From Geobacter sp. (lineage in GTDB: Bacteria > Desulfobacterota > Desulfuromonadia > Geobacterales > DSM-12255), in assembly GCA_009684525.1 (NCBI GenBank), contig WKKR01000001.1, positions 1-64,000 on the forward strand: a stretch of DNA of 64,000 nucleotides, in the 5' to 3' direction. The notes beneath the pieces were generated by a model. The model did not search any database. It was not told where the DNA came from and saw only the letters and a list, made by a program, of their open reading frames with translations. Each line of letters opens with the position of its first letter. Within the stretch, counting starts at the first letter, position 1. A program made the position numbers and the translations under genes. Below are positions 17,187 to 24,729 of the stretch, piece by piece.

Positions 17187-19624
17187 GGTCTTCTCCTCGT
17201 TGCATTGTCACTGGGATATTCGTGCGATTCTTTCGCTTTGCCGCAGAAGGGACAGTTTTGCCAGGACTCTTCAAGAGGGAGCCGGCAAGTCCGACAGAAA
17301 TGTTCGCGGAACGTGCCGCAGTGCGGACAGAACAGAAACTTGGCATCGATCTGCCGCTTGCAGTTGTCGCAGCTCCGTTCATAGGCCAGTTGCGGCCCGA
17401 TGACCCTCAGCAGCTCCTGTAGCGTTGTCAGCCCCTGGCGCACCTTTTCGATCCCGTCCTCGATCAGGGTCCGCATCCCGTTGGCGCGGGCCATCTCAAG
17501 CAGATCCGACTCCTTGTAGCTGGTGCCGATGAACTGTCTGAAGTCCTCGTTCATGATGAACAGCTCAAAAATCCCAGTTCTTCCCCTGTAGCCCGAGTTG
17601 TTGCACTGTTCGCATCCCTTGCCCTGCATGACCGTTGCACCCAGAAGCCCCGGCGGTACGTGCAGCAAAGCCATGATTTCAGGGTTAGGGGGGATTGGCT
17701 CTGCACAGTCGGTGCAGATCCGCCTGACCAGGCGTTGGGCGATGAGCCCTTCGAGTGCTGAGGCAATGATGTATGGTTTGACCCCCATATCGATAAGGCG
17801 GGTGATGGAAGCGATGGAACTGTTGGTATGGAGGGTGGAGAGGACCATGTGGCCGGTGAGCGACGCCTTGAACGCCACGTCTGCGGTGTCATAGTCACGG
17901 ATTTCGCCAACGAGAATGACATCCGGATCCTGGCGCAGGGTCGCCCGCAGGATCTGGTCGAAGGAGAGGCCGATTTTTTCACGCACCGCAACCTGATTGG
18001 CCTCTTCCACGAAATACTCGATCGGCTCTTCGATGGTCTCGAAGTTTTTGCTGCTTTCCAGCATTGCTGCGAGTATGGAATAGAGCATGGTGGTTTTGCC
18101 GCTGCCGGTGGGGCCGGTGGTGATGATGACCCCCTGCGGCTTTTTCACCATGGTGGCGATCTTCCTCATGTCGTCGGGGAGCACCCCCAACTCCTGCAGG
18201 TTTTTAATGGAGGCACTCTTGTCGAGAATCCGCAGCACAATCTTCTCGCCATTCAGGGTCGGCATGGAGGAGACCCGCATATCTACGACCCTCGTTCCAG
18301 CCTTGACGGTGATCCGGCCGTCCTGCGGTTTCCGGCGCTCGGAAATATCCATCTTGGCGAGGATCTTGATGCGCGAAACAATGGCAGGATGAAGATCGAC
18401 GGGGATCTTGATCTTGTTGTGCAAAAGGCCGTCGATCCGGAAGCGTACCAGGGTGTACTTGGTTTTTGCCTCAAGGTGTATGTCGCTGGCCCGGTAACGG
18501 ACCGCCTCGGAGATGATGGCATTGACGATCCTGATTACGGGTGGAACTTCGGAGGAGCCGATCAGCTCCTGGATGCTGATATCCTTTTCTTCATCGTCGA
18601 TGACGATATCGATCTCGTCCAGCGGCTCGAGGTCGCTGAAGTCTTCCAGTTCATTCAACCGTTCCGATTCGCCATAGATCCGCTTGATGGTGGCCATGAT
18701 CTCGCTGCTTGAGGCCAGGAGGGGGATAACCTTGAAGCCGGTCATCATGGCAATGTTGTCGAGCTTGTAGATGTCGGATGGGTCGGCCATGGCCAGGGTG
18801 AGCTGGCGGCCATCCAGCCGGATCGGCAGCATCCGGTTCCGTTCGCAGAGGTCGCGGGGAAGGAAATGGGCAGTAGCTGTGTTAATGGCGTATTCGCGGA
18901 GATCGACATACTCGATATTCAGATTTCCTTGCAACGTCTTGATGATCTTTGCTTCGCTGGTCATACCGAGCCTTACCAGCGCGTCGCTCAGGAATTCCCC
19001 TTTTTCGAGTTCTCTTGAGGCGTGTTCTAGCTCTTCCTGGCGGATCACTCCGGATTTTACCAGGATGCTCCCCAACATGCCGCGATTCTCATCGAAAAGG
19101 TTGGAGAAGTTCTTGATCTTGATCTGCTGGGTCCGTGCCAGCTCCCTCAGTCGCCGGTTTTCCTGCATCAGGACATACTGTTGGAGGGCGAGGCTGACTG
19201 TCAGGCGGAGATCTTCGTCGTTCCACGGTTTGGTGATGAACTTGTAGACCGCCCCTTCCTTGACCGCTCCCATGATGGAGTTGACATCGGCATGACCGGT
19301 CAGCATGATCCTGATGGTTTCGGGCCAGCGGTTCTTTACCTCCTTGAGCAGTTCGGCGCCGGTCATGCCGGGCATCCGGTGATCGGAGACCAACAAGTGG
19401 ACCTGCTCCCGTTCCATGACGACCAGGGCCTTGTCGGCGCTGGTTGCAGTCAGGATCGTGTAATCTTCCTCAAGGAAGATTCGCCTCATGGCCGACAGGA
19501 CGTTTTCTTCATCGTCAACAAAGAGGATGGTGAACTGCTGGCCGTTCCGCTCGGTAACTGCCGAAGGCGTCTCGTTCGCCGGTACTGTATTTTCTGCTCT
19601 GAACAGTTCAGAGTACTTTGCCAT
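17183..19624 (-). CDS. REC - PilB/GspE-type ATPase - double zinc ribbon fusion
   Basis: The 813-residue protein combines a receiver (phospho-acceptor Asp about 81 in LVSDHRMPGMTG, FITKPWND), a coiled coil, a MshEN/GspE-N-like region (about 180-320) and a complete secretion ATPase core. The core has Walker A GPTGSGKTT (about 504-512), Asp box, Walker B VILVGEIRD (about 569-577), His box GHMVLSTLHTNSS and the C-M zinc tetracysteine CTDC...CEQC of the PilB/GspE branch. After the normal C-terminus come about 65 residues with two more CxxC pairs of pairs (CDNC/CPHC and CRTC/CPFC), i.e. two zinc ribbons. The start at 19624 follows AGGAGGG; a TTG at 19633 is less likely. Such ATPases power type IV pili or type II secretion. 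A receiver and ribbons suggest phospho-controlled partner binding. No pilin or PilC gene is adjacent. Confidence 0.92.
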   Translation of the reverse strand: MAKYSELFRAENTVPANETPSAVTERNGQQFTILFVDDEENVLSAMRRIFLEEDYTILTATSADKALVVMEREQVHLLVSDHRMPGMTGAELLKEVKNRWPETIRIMLTGHADVNSIMGAVKEGAVYKFITKPWNDEDLRLTVSLALQQYVLMQENRRLRELARTQQIKIKNFSNLFDENRGMLGSILVKSGVIRQEELEHASRELEKGEFLSDALVRLGMTSEAKIIKTLQGNLNIEYVDLREYAINTATAHFLPRDLCERNRMLPIRLDGRQLTLAMADPSDIYKLDNIAMMTGFKVIPLLASSSEIMATIKRIYGESERLNELEDFSDLEPLDEIDIVIDDEEKDISIQELIGSSEVPPVIRIVNAIISEAVRYRASDIHLEAKTKYTLVRFRIDGLLHNKIKIPVDLHPAIVSRIKILAKMDISERRKPQDGRITVKAGTRVVDMRVSSMPTLNGEKIVLRILDKSASIKNLQELGVLPDDMRKIATMVKKPQGVIITTGPTGSGKTTMLYSILAAMLESSKNFETIEEPIEYFVEEANQVAVREKIGLSFDQILRATLRQDPDVILVGEIRDYDTADVAFKASLTGHMVLSTLHTNSSIASITRLIDMGVKPYIIASALEGLIAQRLVRRICTDCAEPIPPNPEIMALLHVPPGLLGATVMQGKGCEQCNNSGYRGRTGIFELFIMNEDFRQFIGTSYKESDLLEMARANGMRTLIEDGIEKVRQGLTTLQELLRVIGPQLAYERSCDNCKRQIDAKFLFCPHCGTFREHFCRTCRLPLEESWQNCPFCGKAKESHEYPSDNATRRRP

Positions 19625-19629
19625 AGGGA

Positions 19630-20916
19630 TCAATCCCTCCTGATCGGGATCGTAATGGTGAAGTCGGCTCCGCCGGCTGCACTGTCGGTAACGGCGACCA
19701 TCCCTCCGAGCCTGAGCACCGTGTCGTATACCACTGCCAGCCCCATACCGGTGCCGCTCCCTACTTCACGGGTGGTGAAGAACGGTTCGAAGATCTTTGC
19801 CCTGATATCGTGGGGAATGCCGGGGCCGTTGTCAGCGATGCTGATTCTGATCCGTTCGCCGTCCCAGGCAGTTGAGAGGGTCAGTTTCAGCCCCGACGGT
19901 TTGGCCTGGATAGCGTTCATGATGATGTTGAGAAAGACCTGTCCAAGGGTCGCAGGCATGCACGGGAGCAGCGGTAGCGGCTGGAATTCCCGCACTATGG
20001 TCGCATGGGTTCCCAGTTCATGGGTGAGGACACTCAGGGTTCGTTCCAGTTCCGCATTGATGTCGACAGGCACTGCGCCGAGTTCGTCCACATGGGAGAA
20101 CCCTTTGAGGTCGGCGACGATCCTGGTGACCCGTTCAGCGCCGTTGAGGCTCTCCTGAAGCAGGTCCCCCACATCGGTCAGTATCGAGTTGAGCTTCAAT
20201 TCCTGCCACTTGTGATCTGCGTGCTGCATCTTTGCCTCGTCATCCATTTTTATTCCGAAAAGCGTCTTCTGATACTCCAACATGGTAATAAGGCGGGATA
20301 CGTACTTTTGCAGGGTATGGAGATTGCTGGTGATGAAGCCGAGCGGGTTGTTGATTTCATGGGCAATACCTGAAGCGAGCTGTCCCACCGCAGCCATCTT
20401 TTCTTGCTGAAGAAGGTGGGCGTGGGCCTTTTTCAATTCGGCACTCCGCTCCTTGACCTTCTGTTCCAGGCTTTCGGCAAGTTTCCGGTAACGCATCTCG
20501 GATTCGGTCAACTGCCGGTTGGCCTCGATCAGTTCGTCGTAGGAGCTGTTCACGACGCTGGTGTGTATTTCAGTGGTCAGCATCCGCTTGAGGTTTGTGC
20601 GCAGCAGCGTATCAATGGCAACACCGAGCAGTTGGGCAATGCAGATGAGGGTTTGTGCGGTTTCATCAGGACCGCCGATTCGGAGGGCTCCCACAGTCTC
20701 GCCTTCGAGACTGATCGGAAGACTGACGATCTCTTTGCCGAGCCGAGCCGGATCACGCGCAACCCAGAGTTCATCGCCATCCTGGTCTGTGATTGCTGCA
20801 GAGGTGGCACCCGCGACGAGCATCCCTTCGAGAAGCGGCTGTACTTCGCTGTCGAGAAGGAGTTCGCATAACCCTTTCTCCTCGCCGACCACGTATGACA
20901 AGGCCTCGTCCTGCAT
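19630..20916 (-). CDS. Soluble sensor histidine kinase (GAF-like input, HisKA, HATPase)
   Basis: The 428-residue kinase has no membrane segment. The N-terminal 110 residues look like a small GAF-type sensor (LLEGMLVAGATSAAITDQDGDELW). A coiled coil, the phosphoacceptor box GQLASGIAHEINNPLGF and an ATPase domain (NIIMNAIQA, DNGPGIP, FFTTREVGSGTGMGLAVVY) follow. The ATG at 20955 overlaps the upstream stop (TGATG), but GGAGGAG just before 20916 supports the shorter start. It lies five bases before the REC-ATPase gene, so that receiver is the prime partner. Confidence 0.9.
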   Translation of the reverse strand: MQDEALSYVVGEEKGLCELLLDSEVQPLLEGMLVAGATSAAITDQDGDELWVARDPARLGKEIVSLPISLEGETVGALRIGGPDETAQTLICIAQLLGVAIDTLLRTNLKRMLTTEIHTSVVNSSYDELIEANRQLTESEMRYRKLAESLEQKVKERSAELKKAHAHLLQQEKMAAVGQLASGIAHEINNPLGFITSNLHTLQKYVSRLITMLEYQKTLFGIKMDDEAKMQHADHKWQELKLNSILTDVGDLLQESLNGAERVTRIVADLKGFSHVDELGAVPVDINAELERTLSVLTHELGTHATIVREFQPLPLLPCMPATLGQVFLNIIMNAIQAKPSGLKLTLSTAWDGERIRISIADNGPGIPHDIRAKIFEPFFTTREVGSGTGMGLAVVYDTVLRLGGMVAVTDSAAGGADFTITIPIRRD

Positions 20917-20954
20917 ATCTCCTCCATCTTTTCGTGGCCTATAAAGGTCATCCA

Positions 20955-21611
20955 TCAGTCAGTGACCACCGAGGTGAGGTTGCGTACGAAATCTGCTTTT
21001 GTCAGACCATGTTCTGCAACCAGCCGGTAACGGCCGTCGACTCTGTCAAAGAGAAGGCCAGCCAGTGCGGCGAAGGTTTCCACCACACCCCATCCCTGGA
21101 GAGCGGATGCCATTACCACCGGGAAACCGGTTGCTTCCCAGGTTTTCCTGATATCGTCCTCCGGAACGATGTTGGCCAGGTCCCGTTTGTTGAACTGGAT
21201 TACCAGCGGCAGTGCATCGATGTTCAATCCCACCAGGGCGAGATTGTCTTCCAGGCTTGCGAAACTGTTGGCATTGTTGGCGGTTTCCGCCTGTTGCGAA
21301 TCGGCAATGAAGGCAACGCCATCGGCCCGTTGCAGAACCGCCTTGCGTGTCGCGTCATGTCGCACCTGGCCCGGTACGGTGTAGACCTTCACCTTGATCT
21401 TCAGGCCGCTTGGCGTGGTCAGGAAAAAGGGGAGCAGGTCGAAAAAGATGGTCCGGTCATTGGTGGTATCAAGCACCATAAGGTCGCCACGACCTTCACG
21501 GCTCAACTGCTCATGAAGCTGGAGCAGGTTGGTTGTTTTACCTGAAAGCGCCGGACCGTAATAGACCAGCTTCAGGACCATCCGTTGCTGCTGTTCGTTA
21601 TATTCAATCAC
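20955..21611 (-). CDS. MglA-like small Ras-superfamily GTPase
   Basis: The 218-residue cytoplasmic GTPase has G1 GPALSGKTTN (about 19-28), a switch region DTTNDRTIFFDLLPF, the MglA-type G3 TVPGQ in place of DxxG, and G4 NKRD. MglA family proteins set cell polarity and switch type IV pilus and gliding machinery in Myxococcus and related bacteria, normally with a roadblock-domain GAP (MglB). No MglB gene is in the window. The gene overlaps the upstream REC-HD gene by 8 bases. Placement beside a PilB-type ATPase fits a polarity or motor-control role (inference). It has a roughly 20-residue C-terminal extension. Confidence 0.9.
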   Translation of the reverse strand: MIEYNEQQQRMVLKLVYYGPALSGKTTNLLQLHEQLSREGRGDLMVLDTTNDRTIFFDLLPFFLTTPSGLKIKVKVYTVPGQVRHDATRKAVLQRADGVAFIADSQQAETANNANSFASLEDNLALVGLNIDALPLVIQFNKRDLANIVPEDDIRKTWEATGFPVVMASALQGWGVVETFAALAGLLFDRVDGRYRLVAEHGLTKADFVRNLTSVVTD

Positions 21612-22941
21612 CGTCCTGCCTCGCGGTCATGGCGAAGATTCCCCCCTGGGGAGGGTCTATCTGGTAGTAGCGCTTGATGGCATCAATCTTGTGCCAGTCG
21701 AGCACCGTTCCCTTTGACAGGAGAAGCAGACCGGTGCCGCTCTGGAAATTCCTGGTCAGTTGCAGCCCGGATATCAATTCGCTGACCTGATATTCGCGTT
21801 CGACGTCATCTCTCTGCTTGCCGGTGGGTGCGAAATACTGATAGCGGGCATAACGTTTGGCATGCTTGACGAGGGTTGGGTCGAGCTGGTGTCCCTGCTG
21901 GTTGAGAACCTTTGAAAGGGTCATGTTGAGGGCGATTTCGCCGCTCTGGTTGGCCATTTCCCGGTCGATGAAATCGGCGATGGCGATGATCCTTGCACCG
22001 AGAGGGATGGCTTCTCCGGCAATCCCTTCGGGGAAGCCGCTCCCATCGAAATGTTCGTGGTGATGGCGGATCAGCACCCCGACTTCACGAAGCCCTTCAA
22101 CGGCGTCTATGGCTGTCTGCCCCCTGACGGCATGCTGCAGGTAAACCCGTTTCTCCTCGGGACTCATGGCACTCATCTTCATTTCGAGGATGGCAGTGGG
22201 GATGCCGATTTCGCCGATGTCGTGCAAAAGGGCCGCGGTCTGGATCATCTCCTGCTCTTTATCGGAAAGTCCCAGGTCCTTTGCGATCCCTACCGCCATT
22301 GTTGCGACATTCCTGGAGTGGCTCTGCGAACTCCTGCCGCAGAGTTCGACCAGCCGCGAGAAGGCCGCGATGATCCCCTTGAAGCTTTCCCCGATCAGGC
22401 GGTTTTTTTCCGCGAGGTCCTCGTTCTGTTTGCGGATGGTGACGGTATGCTCCATCACCTTCTGCTTCAGATTGGTGTTCCATTCCTTGAGTTCATCGTT
22501 CTGTTGCTGGACTAGTGCGGACAGTCGTTGATTTTCCCGGAGCAGCTGGAACTGTTTCACCCCGTCGCGGATGGTCTGCACCAGCATGCCGTCATCCCAG
22601 GGCTTGGTGATGTAGCGCGCCGCGCCCCCCTTGTTGATGGCGTCGATAACCAAGTTGATGTCCGCATAGCCCGTCAGCACCATGCGGATCGCTTCGGGGG
22701 CGATGGCTTGCGACAGCTGCAGAAACTCCGCTCCGCTCATGCCTGGCATCCGCTGGTCCGAGAGGATCAGGGCCACATCGGGATGCCTGCGGAGAAGGTC
22801 CAGCCCATCGTCTCCCGAGGAGGCGGTCAGGATATCCAGATCTTCCTCTTCCATCAACAGCCGGGTAATCGCCCGGGTGATGTTTTCTTCGTCATCAACC
22901 AGAAGGATCTTGCTGATTGTTTGTATTGTTCCTGTAGTCAT
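21604..22941 (-). CDS. Response regulator with variant HD-GYP-type domain
   Basis: The 445-residue protein has REC (Asp about 62 in LILSDQRMPGMSG, ITKPWDD), a coiled coil, then an HD-GYP-like domain. The HD pair is present (LLHDIGEIGIP), but the usual Lys after HDxG is Glu. The second motif reads HHEHFDGSGFP, so GYP is GFP. A C-terminal segment of about 80 residues is unlike standard HD-GYP proteins. It may be a c-di-GMP phosphodiesterase with altered activity, or a binding protein. Start choice: GGTGAGGAG before the ATG at 22941, which also places it 10 bases after the upstream stop. Confidence 0.88.
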   Translation of the reverse strand: MTTGTIQTISKILLVDDEENITRAITRLLMEEEDLDILTASSGDDGLDLLRRHPDVALILSDQRMPGMSGAEFLQLSQAIAPEAIRMVLTGYADINLVIDAINKGGAARYITKPWDDGMLVQTIRDGVKQFQLLRENQRLSALVQQQNDELKEWNTNLKQKVMEHTVTIRKQNEDLAEKNRLIGESFKGIIAAFSRLVELCGRSSQSHSRNVATMAVGIAKDLGLSDKEQEMIQTAALLHDIGEIGIPTAILEMKMSAMSPEEKRVYLQHAVRGQTAIDAVEGLREVGVLIRHHHEHFDGSGFPEGIAGEAIPLGARIIAIADFIDREMANQSGEIALNMTLSKVLNQQGHQLDPTLVKHAKRYARYQYFAPTGKQRDDVEREYQVSELISGLQLTRNFQSGTGLLLLSKGTVLDWHKIDAIKRYYQIDPPQGGIFAMTARQDGD

Positions 22942-22951
22942 GATTTTCTCC

Positions 22952-23911
22952 TCACCCTTCATGCTGGGCAATGGGGTCTAAAGCGATGAGAAACAGCTCG
23001 ACCAGACGTGGATCGAGGCTTGTTCCTTTCATTTCGAGCATGATCTTTCGTGCCTGATCGAACGTAAAGGCCTGTTTATAGGGACGATCGGTTGTCAGGG
23101 CGTCGAAGACATCGGCAACCGCCACAATTCTGGCTTCCAGGGGGATATCTTCCCCCTGCAGCCCAAGTGGGTAGCCATTGCCGTCATAGCGTTCGTGGTG
23201 AAAGCGGATGATGTTGATAACGGTGACTGGCAGACTGGCCTGCTCGGCAACAGATGCTCCCCAGTCGGGATGGAGGCGGATGGTTGCAAACTCCTGGTCA
23301 CTGAGTTTGCCGCTGGAGTTGAGTATCGTCTCAGGCACCCCGATCTTGCCGCAGTCATGGAGCCAGCTGCCGTGGCGGATCTCCCTGACGAGCGGTTCGG
23401 GCAGGTCGAGCTTTCCGGCAATGGTGAGTGCGTAACCCGCAACCCGATCGCAGTGCCCCCTGGTGTAATGATCCTTGAGTTCGATGGTCTGGGCCAGAGA
23501 GCGGAGAATCGCCTCGTTTTCCCGTCCCAGGGCGGCAAGAATGCGTGAGCGGGCGATGCCTTCGCTGATCGCCTTCACCAGTTCCTGCTCTTGCCATGGT
23601 TTGACGATGAACCGGTAGACCTCGCCGCTGTTGATCGCCTGCAGGGCGGTGGGGAGATCGGCATAGGCGGTCATGAGAATCTTTACCGTTTGAGGAGAGA
23701 CCTTTTTCAACTCGGCGAGCAGCTCGACCCCCCTCATCTCTGGCATCATGTTGTCCGATACGACGACTGCCACCGGTTTGGATCGGCATATGTCGATTGC
23801 CTGCAACGGGTTGCTGGTGGTCAGTATCTGGAGATTGCTGTCGACGAATACCCGTTGCAAGGCACTGAGGATGTTTTGCTCATCGTCGACGAACAGAATG
23901 GTTTCGCTCAT
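22952..23911 (-). CDS. Response regulator with canonical HD-GYP c-di-GMP phosphodiesterase domain
   Basis: The 319-residue RpfG-like protein has REC (Asp about 53 in VVVSDNMMPEMRG, FIVKPWQE) followed by HD-GYP with all hallmark motifs: GHCDRVAGYA, LHDCGKIGVP, HHERYDGNGYP and ADVFDALTTDRPYK. It is expected to hydrolyse c-di-GMP to GMP when phosphorylated. It overlaps the upstream REC-PAS gene by 4 bases. The ATG at 23911 with GGGAG upstream is preferred over a GTG at 23920. It is the only clear enzyme output among the operon's receivers besides the ATPase. Confidence 0.93.
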   Translation of the reverse strand: MSETILFVDDEQNILSALQRVFVDSNLQILTTSNPLQAIDICRSKPVAVVVSDNMMPEMRGVELLAELKKVSPQTVKILMTAYADLPTALQAINSGEVYRFIVKPWQEQELVKAISEGIARSRILAALGRENEAILRSLAQTIELKDHYTRGHCDRVAGYALTIAGKLDLPEPLVREIRHGSWLHDCGKIGVPETILNSSGKLSDQEFATIRLHPDWGASVAEQASLPVTVINIIRFHHERYDGNGYPLGLQGEDIPLEARIVAVADVFDALTTDRPYKQAFTFDQARKIMLEMKGTSLDPRLVELFLIALDPIAQHEG

Positions 23912-24729
23912 TTCCGGCACTCCCGATTGAGGCAGAGGATGAGCCCCTCCTGTTCGTCTTCTATCATGCAGGTTCCCTTGACACAGAGTGATTCACCGTT
24001 GCAGTCGATGGTTGTACAGCTGTTCTTTTGGACGAGTACCGTTGCAACGAAATCACAGAGTGCGGGGGGCAGCACCGTTTCGATCTTTTTGCCGAGGATT
24101 TCTTCACTATCGGATTTCAGGATGTTTGCAGCCTCAAGATTGACCTGCACCACGATGCCATCCGAGACCAGCGCCAGTACACCCACCGGCAGGTGTTGAA
24201 GGATGTTGCGGGTGTGCTGCAGCGCGCGGTTCTGCAGGATCAGTTCGAGAGTCCGTTCGGCGACCAGCCTTTCCAGGGAGTCGTTGAGCGAGGAGAGTTC
24301 TTCATTCTTTCTGCGCAACTCTTCGGTAAGCTCAAGGTTCTTGCGGTGCAGGGTAAAGGTTTCGATCGCCTTGGCGATGGTCATGCGCAGTTCATCGTCG
24401 TTCCATGGCTTGGGGACAAACTTGTATATCTGCCCTTCATTAATTGCCGCAACCACTGAGGCAGTGTCTGCGTAGCCGGAGAGAACGATGCGGATGGTGT
24501 CAGGGTGGCGAGAATAGACCTCACGCAGGAAATCGACCCCGTTCATGCCCGGCATCCGGTAGTCGGAGATGACGACCTGGATGTCCGGTTCTGCTTCGAG
24601 GATATCCATCCCTTCCTGGCCTGAGCCGGCGGTCAGGATCAGATAGTCGTCGTCCAGAAATATCCTTTCCAGCGCCCTCAGGACGTTCCGTTCGTCATCC
24701 ACGCAGAGAATCTTCACTTGGTCGCTCAT
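23908..24729 (-). CDS. Response regulator REC-coiled coil-PAS
   Basis: The 273-residue protein has a receiver (Asp about 56 in VVISDYRMPGMNG, FVPKPWND), a long coiled coil (about 120-165) and a PAS-like C-terminal domain (LPVGVLALVSDGIVVQVNLEAANIL) ending in a Cys-containing tail (five Cys in the last 45 residues). It has no catalytic output, so a signalling adaptor or redox/ligand-modulated relay is plausible. It overlaps the kinase upstream and the HD-GYP gene downstream by 4 bases each. Confidence 0.88.
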   Translation of the reverse strand: MSDQVKILCVDDERNVLRALERIFLDDDYLILTAGSGQEGMDILEAEPDIQVVISDYRMPGMNGVDFLREVYSRHPDTIRIVLSGYADTASVVAAINEGQIYKFVPKPWNDDELRMTIAKAIETFTLHRKNLELTEELRRKNEELSSLNDSLERLVAERTLELILQNRALQHTRNILQHLPVGVLALVSDGIVVQVNLEAANILKSDSEEILGKKIETVLPPALCDFVATVLVQKNSCTTIDCNGESLCVKGTCMIEDEQEGLILCLNRECRK

